Source: Heyndrickxia oleronia (lineage in GTDB: Bacteria; Bacillota; Bacilli; Bacillales; Bacillaceae_C). From it: a stretch of DNA of 64,000 bases. Below the pieces are notes generated by a model, which saw nothing but the letters and a program-made list of their open reading frames with translations, did not search any database and was not told the origin of the DNA. The position numbers were made by a program, and so were the translations under genes. Position 1 is the stretch's first letter; each line of letters opens with the position of its first letter. The stretch spans positions 176,001 through 240,000 of the forward strand of contig NZ_CP065424.1 of NCBI RefSeq assembly GCF_017809215.1, given 5' to 3'. Shown piece by piece: positions 26,348 to 34,994 of the stretch.

Positions 26348-26923
26348 ATGTACCAAAAATTCATAATAGGAATTGTTGCGTTAATGCTAATCTTTGCGTT
26401 AACAGCATGTGGAAAAAGCAATGACTCAACAGATAATAAAAAATTGGACATGGGATCTAAGCCTGCTAGCAGTGTGACTAAGGAGCACATGGAACACTCA
26501 AGTTCTGGTGAAGTTCCAAACGGCTTAAAGGTAGCTGAACATCCAACGTATAAAATAGGAGATAAAGTGATACTTAAAACAGATCATATGAATGGAATGA
26601 AGGATGCTGAAGCAACTATTTCAGGAGCTTTTGATACCACTGCATATGTAGTTACATATACTCCGACCACTGGTGGACCGAAAGTAGAAAATCATAAATG
26701 GGTTATCCAAGAGGAAATCAAAGATGCAGGAAAGAAGACATTGAAACCTGGAACAGAAGTTACCTTAGAAGCAGATCATATGAAGGGAATGAAAGGTGCG
26801 AGTGCTGAAATCGTCTCTTCGGAAAAAACGACCGTCTATATGGTCGATTACACACCGACAACTGGTGGTCCTGTGGTAAAGAATCATAAATGGGTAACTG
26901 AAGATGAAGTAACTGCTAAATAA
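26348..26923 (+). CDS. ydhK: YdhK-like lipoprotein with two DUF1541 domains
   Basis: A lipoprotein signal (MYQKFIIGIVALMLIFALTAC, Cys21) is followed by a His/Met-rich linker (MGSKPASS, HMEHSS). Two homologous ~60-residue domains come next, each with the pattern DHMxGMK-A and YTPTTGGP-V-NHKWV. AGGAGG precedes the ATG. Such proteins are often found near metal-resistance genes, and the Met/His content suggests metal contact, but no function is proven. It is divergent from arsR-acr3, and the ArsR operators might serve both. Confidence 0.85.
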   Translation: MYQKFIIGIVALMLIFALTACGKSNDSTDNKKLDMGSKPASSVTKEHMEHSSSGEVPNGLKVAEHPTYKIGDKVILKTDHMNGMKDAEATISGAFDTTAYVVTYTPTTGGPKVENHKWVIQEEIKDAGKKTLKPGTEVTLEADHMKGMKGASAEIVSSEKTTVYMVDYTPTTGGPVVKNHKWVTEDEVTAK

Positions 26924-26931
26924 GATAGTTA

Positions 26932-26963
26932 AAAAAGCTAGTGCATTTGCATTAGCTTTTTCT
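26932..26963 (+). terminator. Terminator after the YdhK-like gene
   Basis: AAAAAGCTAGTGCA pairs with TGCATTAGCTTTTT (one G-T pair) and leads into TCTTT. Confidence 0.8.
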
Positions 26964-27007
26964 TTCCAACCAATAAAAGTGGCTCCAAATCGTTCTTTGT
27001 TTTTTAC

Positions 27008-28081
27008 TTACAAATACATGCTTTGTGTATCATCATTGAAAAATTTGATGAAATTATTATACTCGGTAATATTTATGTTGTTCTGTCTCATTATCTTTTG
27101 AATAAAGATGGCATCCGTAAACATTTTATTGATAAGTAATTCACACGATAGTGGAGTGCCTTTAAAGTAATCGACCAATTCATGAATTTCATCAAAGTTA
27201 AAGTATAGGATATAGCACACATAATTCTGAAGCAACATGGTGAAACAATGGTCACGATAGGGAGTGGAGCAATTGTTGGCGAGAAAGCCTTCCATGATAC
27301 TGAATAATGTTGTTTTATTTTCGGAATATATATGTAATAAATAATCAACATTATTGATTAGTCGTATTACATCCTCTAACCCCTCTTCAGGAGGCAGCGA
27401 CAGCTTGGGCGATTTCCCTTCGATGGACCTTAACAATTCTAGTGTGAGATTCTTACATGCATCTATTTCATGTGGATTAATCATTATTTGATCTCTATAC
27501 TTGTTGAGGTTCTCCTTGTAGTAATCGTGAAATTTAGAAAAGTAATCTTCCAGGTGGATATTGGTTTTCGTATGGACCAAATCCTTTCCTTCGAATGAAA
27601 AAGAGTAGAGAGTTTCTTCGTTAACCGGGTGAGTATAAAGATAGAAAAAGAAGAAAAAGTCTCTTAATTGGTGTTTTTGTTCCTTATTTAATTTAGTAGC
27701 ATCAGTCAATTGTGCTAACTGAAAAAAACAATAGTTTTTCATAAAATCATTCATTGCATTGAACGGGTTGTTGCTAACAATGGATGTCGTCCTGTTAATA
27801 GTAAATAGTAAATAATATAATATTAATTCATCATATATATCTAGTTGCTTGAAAAATGCTGAGAGAACAGGCTTCCAGTTAGGATTCATCATATAATTTG
27901 GATCTTTCGGCTCTAATTCATATGCCCACTCAACAAATGACTCGTTCCCACTATCGACAAAAAATAATTCTGCGCTATCGTTTTCAAGCAGGCAGTATTC
28001 AAAGCAGTCCAGTTGAACGGACTGTATTTTTCTGCTGAATTTAATATTTAAGTATTCATGATAGAGTAGTTGCAGTTTCAT
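27008..28081 (-). CDS. Unknown 357-residue protein
   Basis: A full-length frame with an ATG start (MKLQLLYHEYLNIKFSRK), no signal peptide and no clear membrane helix. It is rich in aromatic and acidic residues (FFFFFYLYTHP, DELILYYLLFTINR) and mostly helical. I recognise no domain. Coding quality looks good: no internal stops and normal codon use over 1 kb. It is convergent with the YdhK-like gene and probably a single-gene unit. It may belong to the group of strain-specific helical proteins found in accessory loci, but this is a guess. Confidence 0.6.
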   Translation of the reverse strand: MKLQLLYHEYLNIKFSRKIQSVQLDCFEYCLLENDSAELFFVDSGNESFVEWAYELEPKDPNYMMNPNWKPVLSAFFKQLDIYDELILYYLLFTINRTTSIVSNNPFNAMNDFMKNYCFFQLAQLTDATKLNKEQKHQLRDFFFFFYLYTHPVNEETLYSFSFEGKDLVHTKTNIHLEDYFSKFHDYYKENLNKYRDQIMINPHEIDACKNLTLELLRSIEGKSPKLSLPPEEGLEDVIRLINNVDYLLHIYSENKTTLFSIMEGFLANNCSTPYRDHCFTMLLQNYVCYILYFNFDEIHELVDYFKGTPLSCELLINKMFTDAIFIQKIMRQNNINITEYNNFIKFFNDDTQSMYL

Positions 28082-28583
28082 CGGTTAAATCCTCGGTTCA
28101 TCATAGTGTTTTACTTATATTAACGTAATATCAGGGAGATCACTTTATCCCTTCTTTTAAACTATTCCACGTCTAGCGGAGCATTCCTTCAATTAGAGGG
28201 GGGAGAATTAGAATTTATCCTCAAAACAATATGTAAAAACTTAATTTCTTGGGTTTTTTATTTAAAAAAAACAAGAGATCAATGGGATTGCATTAATTTA
28301 TATTAATAAAAATAAGCATTCTAAGTAGTTAAATAGAAATGTAGATAGAAGGTTAAAAATGGGTGAATCGCTTTGCTCAAATGTGAAACCTTGTTAGACT
28401 TGTTCAGTTTTAAAGGGTTAATCTTTATGTTCATCAAAAGTCATGGGTAAGATTTCTTTTAATAATAAAAGACTATATAATAAAAGCAAAACTATGCTCT
28501 CCTACTTAAAGCATATTTAAGGTGATTTATTAATGACATCATATAATCGTATACTTATCATGATCCCTCCGTTTCCCTAGCTA
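28082..28583. other. Long AT-rich intergenic region
   Basis: No supported gene. The divergent promoters of the 27008 gene and the efflux gene must lie here, but no -35/-10 pair stands out clearly. Confidence 0.4.
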
Positions 28584-28611
28584 GGTCTATAGTGTTTTAA
28601 AAAAGTAGACC
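28584..28611 (+). other. Hairpin in the leader of the efflux gene
   Basis: GGTCTA (28584-28589) and TAGACC (28606-28611) can pair around a 16-base A/T-rich loop ten bases before the ribosome binding site. Role unknown. Confidence 0.4.
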
Positions 28612-28635
28612 ATGCTTGTAGGAGGGCAAAATAAA

Positions 28636-29820
28636 ATGAAAAAATATGCAACACCATCTTTATTTTTAATGATTGTACTTGTGGCTTTTCCACAAATAAG
28701 TGAAACAATTTATACACCATCATTACCGGATATTTCTGTGGCATTCGGAGTTTCAAATAATTCTGTACAGTTAACTTTAAGTATCTATTTTATAGGGTTT
28801 GCTTTGGGCGTTTTCTGTTGGGGATGGCTCTCTGACTTTATTGGACGAAGACCTGCGATGTTAGGCGGTTTAGTTTTTTATGGAATTGGGAGTTTAATGT
28901 GTTATTACTCTGAATCTATTACTTTGCTTCTTGTTAGTCGATTCATTCAAGCCTTTGGGGCAGCTACGGGCTCTGTCATTACACAAACAATTTTACGTGA
29001 AAGTGTAACTGGCAGTAAAAGGCATGAGATGTTTGCGAAAATATCTGCAGTAATTGCCTTTACACCTGCAATTGGACCAATTATTGGCGGTTGGGTTGAT
29101 CAGGCGTTTGGGTTTAAGGCTGTATTTTTTGTCCTAGTTGCAATGAGTGTTTTGTTGTTTATTTATGCTTATTTTAGGCTATCCGAAACAACGAATGCTT
29201 TAACTAGAAAAAGGGTCCCTATTTTTTCAGTTATCAAGCGAATTGTCTCATCACCACGAGTATTAGTCTATGGATTGCTGATCGGTGGAATAAATGGGAT
29301 ATTATTTAGTTATTATGCTGAGGCTCCCTTTATCTTTATTGAACATTTTCACATGTCTCCGGGAATCTATGGTTTTTTAGGAGTTATCGTGGCTTTTGCA
29401 TCTATTATAGGAGCTATGATTTCAAAAAGACTGTTAACCAAATTCCAACCAGAGAAAATTATTCACCTTGGCTGTTTCATTATGTCTATCGGATCTCTAT
29501 TATTATTATTATTAATCAACACGTTCACAACTCTACCCAATATAGTATTGACGGGAGGTATTTTGACGACCATTTTTATCATGCTAATGGGTGCGGGTGT
29601 GGCTTTACCAAATTGTTTAAGTCTTGCCCTCGTAGACTTTCATGATGTTGTTGGGACTGCTGGAGCTATTTTTAGTCTTGGCTATTATTTGTTGGTTAGT
29701 TTAGTAACATCGGGGATGAGTTTTCTTCATAATGGATCATTGTTTATGATGCCATTTTATTTCTTGATATTAAGTGTGATGATGTGGGCACTTTGTAGAA
29801 AGTTTATTTTAAAACAATAA
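28636..29820 (+). CDS. Bcr/CflA-family multidrug efflux transporter (MFS)
   Basis: 394 residues with about 12 membrane segments. The N-terminal PSLPDISVAFGVS, the loop motif GWLSDFIGRRPAML (MFS motif A) and RFIQAFGAATGSVITQTILRE (motif C area of drug/H+ antiporters) place it in the Bcr/CflA group that exports bicyclomycin, chloramphenicol and similar drugs. Actual substrate unknown. The ATG at 28636 follows AGGAGGG by eight bases; a longer frame from 28612 merely contains that site. A strong terminator follows. Confidence 0.88.
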   Translation: MKKYATPSLFLMIVLVAFPQISETIYTPSLPDISVAFGVSNNSVQLTLSIYFIGFALGVFCWGWLSDFIGRRPAMLGGLVFYGIGSLMCYYSESITLLLVSRFIQAFGAATGSVITQTILRESVTGSKRHEMFAKISAVIAFTPAIGPIIGGWVDQAFGFKAVFFVLVAMSVLLFIYAYFRLSETTNALTRKRVPIFSVIKRIVSSPRVLVYGLLIGGINGILFSYYAEAPFIFIEHFHMSPGIYGFLGVIVAFASIIGAMISKRLLTKFQPEKIIHLGCFIMSIGSLLLLLLINTFTTLPNIVLTGGILTTIFIMLMGAGVALPNCLSLALVDFHDVVGTAGAIFSLGYYLLVSLVTSGMSFLHNGSLFMMPFYFLILSVMMWALCRKFILKQ

Positions 29821-29888
29821 TAATCTAAGGCGAAGAATTTTACCTTGGCTTATTTCTTCATTTAAAGGACATTTTATGAATGTTGGAG

Positions 29889-29921
29889 ATGGCGTGAAAT
29901 TAGAACTTCACGCCATTTTTA
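29889..29921 (+). terminator. Terminator after the Bcr/CflA gene
   Basis: ATGGCGTGAA (29889-29898) pairs with TTCACGCCAT (29907-29916), followed by TTTT. Confidence 0.85.
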
Positions 29922-29930
29922 TATAAATAA

Positions 29931-30119
29931 AGGCTGTTTTCGTATCGTTTGTTGCTTTTGTAAAAGCCCAACTGCCGGCTTTTACTCCCAATAAAGGATC
30001 TTAGCGGTCCTTATGGAAATTGGCTCTTTCTCAGTAAAATGATACGTGTAGCAATCCTCAGTCGATATTTAATAGTTATAGCTTTCCTTAAATAGCAACA
30101 ATGTTTGAGAAAAGAGCCT
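29931..30119 (+). repeat. MITE-like repeat, copy A (complete)
   Basis: It starts AGGCTGTTTTC and ends GAAAAGAGCCT. The two ends are imperfect inverted repeats extending about 28 bases. Inside is a hairpin, GTAAAAGCC with GGCTTTTAC. A closely similar inverted copy of 191 bp lies at 55212-55402, and a truncated one at 40832. No coding capacity. A clear target duplication is not seen. Confidence 0.75.
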
Positions 30120-30145
30120 AAAAAAAGAAAGGCGCATAGACAAAA

Positions 30146-30955
30146 TTATGCTTCGAAAATAAGCACAAAACTATTTAAGGATTTTTTATCGATATTCTCA
30201 TTCATCACATCATAATAGTTTGATACAAGTGCTTGGATCATAGAGGGAACCTGGTTAAACTCGTTTTGAATGGAAGTGGCATAATCCATCTCCCATAAAC
30301 CATCCTGTAAAAAGCTAGCATCTATAGTTTCTTTGTCTTGCAATGTAAACCCAGCTTCAGCCATTAAATTTACAATCTGACTCTCACCAAACACATGCTG
30401 GATGTTGCCATCATTTTTAACGAATTGTGAATAAAGTGCTAAAATAGTCACGGCACAAAAATGTCCACGCTGTGAGAGATCACTGAAACGTAAATCCCAT
30501 TCTGCAAAGCAAACTCGTTTGGTGATATGGCGTAGTCGTTTGAAATAATCCGCTAATTTTTGTTCGCTCTCAAAGTACCATGAACTATGTGATAACACAA
30601 CTACATCGAACTGCTCAGTGATGGGGAAATTCAGAAACTCTGTTTCCAAATGAAAATCAATTCGGGCACCTAGTTCGGATTGCTTTATGCGTTCTATTGC
30701 TTGCCCAAGGGTAAATGGCATTCCATAATTAGGTGAAGCGATGTCAATGGCAACAACTTTTCCTTCCGCCCCTACCATATCAGCTAACACTACTGTCGTA
30801 TCCCCTTGGCCACAGCCGATTTCTAAAACATGCATCCCTTTTCTAATCTTGAATGTCTCCACCAAATTAAAACGATGCTCCAATTGGATTTGTTGGATCT
30901 TATCCTCTTTATATAATTGATACTTTTCAACAAACGTTTCAACTCTATTTTTCAT
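30146..30955 (-). CDS. Class I SAM-dependent methyltransferase
   Basis: 269 residues. Motif I is VLEIGCGQGDT near residues 43-53, followed by KVVAIDIA (the acidic residue that binds the ribose) and FDVVVLSHSSWYF (post-II strand). The fold is a standard Rossmann methyltransferase of the Methyltransf_25/11 type; the substrate is not evident. An N-terminal helical stretch (VEKYQLYKEDKIQQIQLEHR) and a C-terminal helical tail may cap the substrate pocket. A single gene beside the MITE. Confidence 0.8.
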   Translation of the reverse strand: MKNRVETFVEKYQLYKEDKIQQIQLEHRFNLVETFKIRKGMHVLEIGCGQGDTTVVLADMVGAEGKVVAIDIASPNYGMPFTLGQAIERIKQSELGARIDFHLETEFLNFPITEQFDVVVLSHSSWYFESEQKLADYFKRLRHITKRVCFAEWDLRFSDLSQRGHFCAVTILALYSQFVKNDGNIQHVFGESQIVNLMAEAGFTLQDKETIDASFLQDGLWEMDYATSIQNEFNQVPSMIQALVSNYYDVMNENIDKKSLNSFVLIFEA

Positions 30956-31489
30956 CTATATATTCTCCTTTGCTGGTAAATATTAGGATTTAGCTTGAGC
31001 ATTCAATCACAGTAGATATTTACTCAATCCACTTAAAACATAATTAAAAAAATGGTTGTACATGTGATCAATAGCTTTAAGCTTGCCAGCACTTCATTGT
31101 TCATTTCATTTTGAATGTATTTCGAAAAGACACCTATAGAATAATATTATTAAATCACATGAATTTTGAATTGTCATGAAATTTCGCTGGCATTGATACT
31201 TCATAAAAGACTACGTTTAGTAAAACAATAGCAATCAATATCGTACTAGCACAGGCTTTAAATACTAAGGCGAATAAGGAGATTATTTTAAAACGGGGGG
31301 AAAATAGTTCAACACTTGTAACCATAGGGATAATAAAGGAAAATTGATCAAAGATAGATTGAATGAATGGATTACACCCCTCAAATCTAAAAGTTTGAAT
31401 TTTTATTGGTCTAATTCATTTTATTAATCAGGGTATTCCCATAAAGTGAGGAATTTTTTAAAAAATAACAACATTTCGACTGAAAACTC
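30956..31489. other. Intergenic region, nothing supported
   Basis: AT-rich with no defensible coding frame. It ends at the promoter of the ABC-F leader. Confidence 0.45.
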
Positions 31490-31518
31490 TTGAAAATTGT
31501 TTGCAAAACCAATAAAAT
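31490..31518 (+). promoter_or_regulatory. Promoter of the ABC-F leader transcript
   Basis: TTGAAA (31490-31495), 17-bp spacer, TAAAAT (31513-31518). The predicted start is about 395 bases before the ABC-F start codon. Confidence 0.7.
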
Positions 31519-31550
31519 GTAATTGAATATATAGGATACGGAGGTGGGTA

Positions 31551-31691
31551 ATGATGTTAAATCAAGCTGTTTTAGTGTGCGGTTATTGGACTGAATTTTT
31601 ATATTTTAACCGTGCAAAATTTGCTGTGAAAGCTGTTAACGGGATACGTATGCCCTTTTTTAACAACTTAATAGCAAATCTAAAACGGTGA
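31551..31691 (+). CDS. 46-residue leader peptide of the ABC-F gene
   Basis: MMLNQAVLVCGYWTEFLYF then NRAKFAVKAVNGIRMPF and a C-terminal ANLKR. The ATG pair at 31551/31554 follows a near-perfect ribosome binding site, GGAGGTGG (31540-31547). It lies between the leader promoter and two terminator hairpins, the layout of ribosome-mediated attenuation of antibiotic-resistance ABC-F genes: stalling of a drug-bound ribosome on the leader would change RNA folding. The function is inferred from position. Confidence 0.7.
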   Translation: MMLNQAVLVCGYWTEFLYFNRAKFAVKAVNGIRMPFFNNLIANLKR

Positions 31692-31713
31692 AAACATCTC
31701 AAAACCCACAATA

Positions 31714-31772
31714 TATACGAATGGTTGAAGAGGAGCTTTTCATGCTCTTCTTTTTTTATGCCATTCGTTATA
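31714..31772 (+). terminator. First attenuator hairpin of the ABC-F leader
   Basis: The inner stem AGAGGAGC (31729-31736) with GCTCTTCT (31744-31751) is followed by a seven-T run. An outer stem pairs CGAATGG (31718-31724) with CCATTCG (31761-31767). The two together could switch between terminating and non-terminating forms. Confidence 0.65.
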
Positions 31773-31850
31773 AAAGTCTCTTTTTTAATGCTTTGTTCCT
31801 TTAATCTAAATGAGAAAAGCAACAATTCATGCAATAAAGAGATTCGAATA

Positions 31851-31889
31851 AAAGCTATGGGATCACGGTGTATTTCCCATAGCTTTTTT
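31851..31889 (+). terminator. Second attenuator terminator just before the ABC-F gene
   Basis: AAAGCTATGGG (31851-31861) pairs perfectly with CCCATAGCTTT (31876-31886), followed by TTT. It ends 13 bases before the ribosome binding site, so the gene is silent unless it is bypassed. Confidence 0.85.
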
Positions 31890-31919
31890 GTGTTCATTAA
31901 ACGAAGGAGGAAATTAGAC

Positions 31920-33809
31920 ATGATAGCATGCAGTGTAAATCAAGTGAAAAAGATGTATGGAGGCAGCTATATATTTGAAGATATTACCTTTGAAATTCAG
32001 GATAAAGACAGGGTCGGTTTAGTTGGACGGAATGGAAGTGGTAAAACTACGCTATTGAAATTATTATCTGGTAAGGAGACGCCTGATTCCGGTCAAATTC
32101 ATTGGAAAAAGGGAGTGCAAATTGGTTATCTTGCACAAATTCCAGACTTTCAAAGCCAATCAACAACTAAGGATGTATTGAGGACTGCGTTTGTAGATCT
32201 TTTGCAAGTAGAGGAAAAGATGAAGAAACTTGAGATGGAAATGAGTAGTGAACCAAATGGTGAGAGATTGGAAAAATTAATAAAGGATTATGGGGATTTA
32301 CAAGATAACTTTACGTTAAATGGGGGGTATGAAATTGATGCAAATATTGAAAAAATCGTTAATGGTTTGAATATCAATGATTTAATCAATGAACAAATTT
32401 CAACTCTAAGCGGTGGTGAAAAAACGAAGGTTTGCCTAGCTTTGACTCTTCTTAAAAATCCAGATTTATTATTGCTTGACGAACCGACCAATCATTTAGA
32501 TTTGATGGCAGTAGAGTGGCTTGGCAGCTTTTTAAGAGATTATAGTGGAACTGTTGTTATCGTATCCCATGATCGTTATTTTCTTGATGAAGCCGTAAAT
32601 AAGATTCTAGATTTAGAGGATGGGGAAATCTCTTGCTATCATACAAACTTTTCTGGTTTTGTAAAGGAAAAGGAAGAAAAACTGCTAAGGGAGTTCCGTG
32701 CTTATGAAGAACAGCAAAAGAAAATCAAGAAAATGAAGGAAGCCATTAAACGACTACGGGATTGGGCGAACAGAGCTAATCCACCAAATGAAGGACTCCA
32801 TAAGCGGGCGAGAAATATGGAAAGGGCTCTCGAAAGAATGGAAAAATTGAGTCGACCAGTGTTAAATCACAAGAAAATGAATCTTGAAATGGAGTCTTCT
32901 GATCGTAGTGGGAATGATGTGATCATCCTTAAGGAGGTCTCGAAACAGTTTGCAGATCAATTGCTTTTCAAGAACGTCACTATGGATGTGAAATTTCAGG
33001 AACGTGTAGCAATTGTCGGAGAAAATGGTACAGGGAAATCGACTTTACTTAAACTAATTCTTCGACAAATTGATGCTGATGAAGGGGAAGTTAGGATCGG
33101 AAGTAATGTAAAAATTGGTTATCTGTCTCAACACTTATTTTCCAACAATGACGATGAAACCATTATTGAAGCATTTCGTAATGAAGTAAGAGTAACGGAG
33201 GGGGAAGCGAGGCATATCTTAGCGAGGTTTCTATTCTATGGACATATGGTGTTTCGGAAAGTATCCCAGCTTAGTGGGGGAGAAAGAATGAGGCTTCGTT
33301 TAGCACAGCTTATGTATCAAGATATTAATTTACTCATCTTAGATGAGCCAACCAACCATTTAGATATTGAATCGAGAGAAGTATTAGAAGATGCGCTTGA
33401 AGATTATAATGGAACAATTTTAGCTGTTTCTCATGATCGTTATTTCCTGAATAAGCTATTTAAGAAGATTTATTGGATTGAATCAAGAGAAGTTCATTGC
33501 TTTGAAGGGGATTATAATTGGGCTAGAGAAAAGATGATGTTGAGGAAAAGTAAGATACAACAACCAGTAATAGTAGAAAACAAGAAGGAAGCATCTCTTC
33601 TTCGGAAACCACCAAAACAAACTAACTTAAAAGATGAAAACTTGGAAATGGAATTAGAAGAGTTGGAAAGGAAAATTTCAGAGTTGGAAGCAAGGTTAGG
33701 AGAAACACAGGAATTGGAATATTTACAAACCTTATTTATAGAAAAGGAAAAACTTGAAAAGCAATGGGAAGAACTATATGAACAACTGATGAATAAAGGG
33801 GAAAATTAA
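31920..33809 (+). CDS. ABC-F family ATPase, probable ribosome protection protein
   Basis: 629 residues with no membrane segment. Two ABC domains have Walker A GRNGSGKTTL and GENGTGKSTL, signatures LSGGEKTK and LSGGERMR, and Walker B LLLLDEPTNHLDL and LLILDEPTNHLDI. Between them is the charged helical linker typical of ABC-F proteins, and a C-terminal coiled-coil follows (LEMELEELERKISELEARL). ABC-F factors bind the ribosomal E site; some displace antibiotics. The leader peptide and attenuators favour the resistance class (VmlR/Vga/Lsa type) over housekeeping members, but drug specificity cannot be read. The ATG at 31920 is set by GAAGGAGG; a longer open frame from 31725 runs through the attenuators and is not real. 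Confidence 0.88.
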   Translation: MIACSVNQVKKMYGGSYIFEDITFEIQDKDRVGLVGRNGSGKTTLLKLLSGKETPDSGQIHWKKGVQIGYLAQIPDFQSQSTTKDVLRTAFVDLLQVEEKMKKLEMEMSSEPNGERLEKLIKDYGDLQDNFTLNGGYEIDANIEKIVNGLNINDLINEQISTLSGGEKTKVCLALTLLKNPDLLLLDEPTNHLDLMAVEWLGSFLRDYSGTVVIVSHDRYFLDEAVNKILDLEDGEISCYHTNFSGFVKEKEEKLLREFRAYEEQQKKIKKMKEAIKRLRDWANRANPPNEGLHKRARNMERALERMEKLSRPVLNHKKMNLEMESSDRSGNDVIILKEVSKQFADQLLFKNVTMDVKFQERVAIVGENGTGKSTLLKLILRQIDADEGEVRIGSNVKIGYLSQHLFSNNDDETIIEAFRNEVRVTEGEARHILARFLFYGHMVFRKVSQLSGGERMRLRLAQLMYQDINLLILDEPTNHLDIESREVLEDALEDYNGTILAVSHDRYFLNKLFKKIYWIESREVHCFEGDYNWAREKMMLRKSKIQQPVIVENKKEASLLRKPPKQTNLKDENLEMELEELERKISELEARLGETQELEYLQTLFIEKEKLEKQWEELYEQLMNKGEN

Positions 33810-33818
33810 AAAATGGCA

Positions 33819-33850
33819 TAAAGCTCTATCCATGAATGGATGGAGCTTTA
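33819..33850 (+). terminator. Hairpin after the ABC-F gene
   Basis: TAAAGCTC (33819-33826) with GAGCTTTA (33843-33850), and an inner ATCCAT/ATGGAT pairing. There is no T run, so it may mark the mRNA end only weakly. Confidence 0.55.
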
Positions 33851-33894
33851 TACATGGGTAAAGGAAGGAATCCATTGCCCTGGTTGAAGCATAA

Positions 33895-34959
33895 TCATTC
33901 GAAATCTTGTGTGGTGGTGGGACAGTGGACCTGACCCCCTGTCCCTACAGCTGGAAGAATATGTTCCTTGATCAGGTTCCATCTATCACGGGCGTTGATG
34001 ATGAATTCGGATGCGATGGCTATGACTAGGTCTTTTTCTGGTATACAGCATATGATATTGCCCCCATCGCCTTGTGCTGCGTATGCATACATTCCATTTT
34101 CGTCGTGTAGCCACCATAAATATCCGTATTTATGAGGATTCATTGCAGTCGATTCTTTGATCCATTTCTCAGAAATAATCTGTGTGTTGTCCCAAATACC
34201 TTGGCTCAAATAGAGGTAACCTACGCGTGCCATATCACGTGGATTTAGTGTAAGTCCCCATCCTCCTGTGGAGTTATTAGTTGGGTCTTTTACCCACCCT
34301 TTTACATTCTTTCCGAATAAGTCTTCGAACCCAAATGCTTGCATTTCATAATCAGGGATTTCCTTCATACCGAGGGGACTAAATAAGTGTTCATTAGCAA
34401 ATTCGCGGGCATTTTTCCCTGTACTACGAGTAATGATGGCTGAAAGCAGGTGTGCCCCTGCAGTGGAATACTTAAACGGCCCAATCCTCCCCTTTTGACC
34501 AAGAATATCCAAAGTATACTTTACCCAGTCGGGTTGCATACACATTTTGTCAAGCGGCTCCTGCCAATCATCAAATGAATAAGGAGCAGTCATCGTAAGA
34601 AGATGGCGAATAGTAATTTCTCGTTTGGTCGTATCAAAAGGACCTGAATCATACTCGGGGAAGAAATCTAACACTTTTTGATCTACATTCTTAATAAACC
34701 CATTGTCTATGGCAATACCAATAAGGGCTGAAATGATGCTCTTTGTTACAGATGCCACATGATGTGCATCATGTTGATCATAGCCATTAAAATATTTTTC
34801 ATAAGCAATAAATCCTTTTTTTACAATCACAATACCATTTATATTGCCGTACTCGGTTTTTATTATTGATGTAAGCTCAGAAAGCTTTTTTGTGTTTATT
34901 TTCAATTCTTCTGGGTCTACTGTTTGCCATTCTGTAGTTGGCCAATAGGTTCTTTGCAT
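33895..34959 (-). CDS. Serine hydrolase, beta-lactamase class C family
   Basis: 354 residues. The active-site motif is S70-V-T-K73 (ASVTKSIISALIG), followed by KYSTAGAHLLSAI with the tyrosine of the second motif, and a GGWGLTL and QGDGGN region near the third. No signal peptide, so likely cytoplasmic; such proteins are usually esterases or peptidases, not true beta-lactamases. I start at 34959 (MQRTYWPTTEW), with GGGGGAG six bases upstream. It lies 35 bases after a MerR-type regulator on the same strand and is probably controlled by it. A decayed relative is at 17595-18547. Confidence 0.85.
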   Translation of the reverse strand: MQRTYWPTTEWQTVDPEELKINTKKLSELTSIIKTEYGNINGIVIVKKGFIAYEKYFNGYDQHDAHHVASVTKSIISALIGIAIDNGFIKNVDQKVLDFFPEYDSGPFDTTKREITIRHLLTMTAPYSFDDWQEPLDKMCMQPDWVKYTLDILGQKGRIGPFKYSTAGAHLLSAIITRSTGKNAREFANEHLFSPLGMKEIPDYEMQAFGFEDLFGKNVKGWVKDPTNNSTGGWGLTLNPRDMARVGYLYLSQGIWDNTQIISEKWIKESTAMNPHKYGYLWWLHDENGMYAYAAQGDGGNIICCIPEKDLVIAIASEFIINARDRWNLIKEHILPAVGTGGQVHCPTTTQDFE

Positions 34960-34994
34960 AATCGCTCCCCCTTTTTGGTTTAAGGAAATTAACA

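Noticed and set aside
31725..31919. In-frame 5' extension of the ABC-F gene
   Set aside because: It would be translated through both attenuator hairpins; the strong SD at 31902-31910 fixes the start at 31920.
33895..34959. A true beta-lactamase resistance gene
   Set aside because: SxxK is present, but there is no signal peptide and the sequence fits cytoplasmic serine hydrolases of the same fold.
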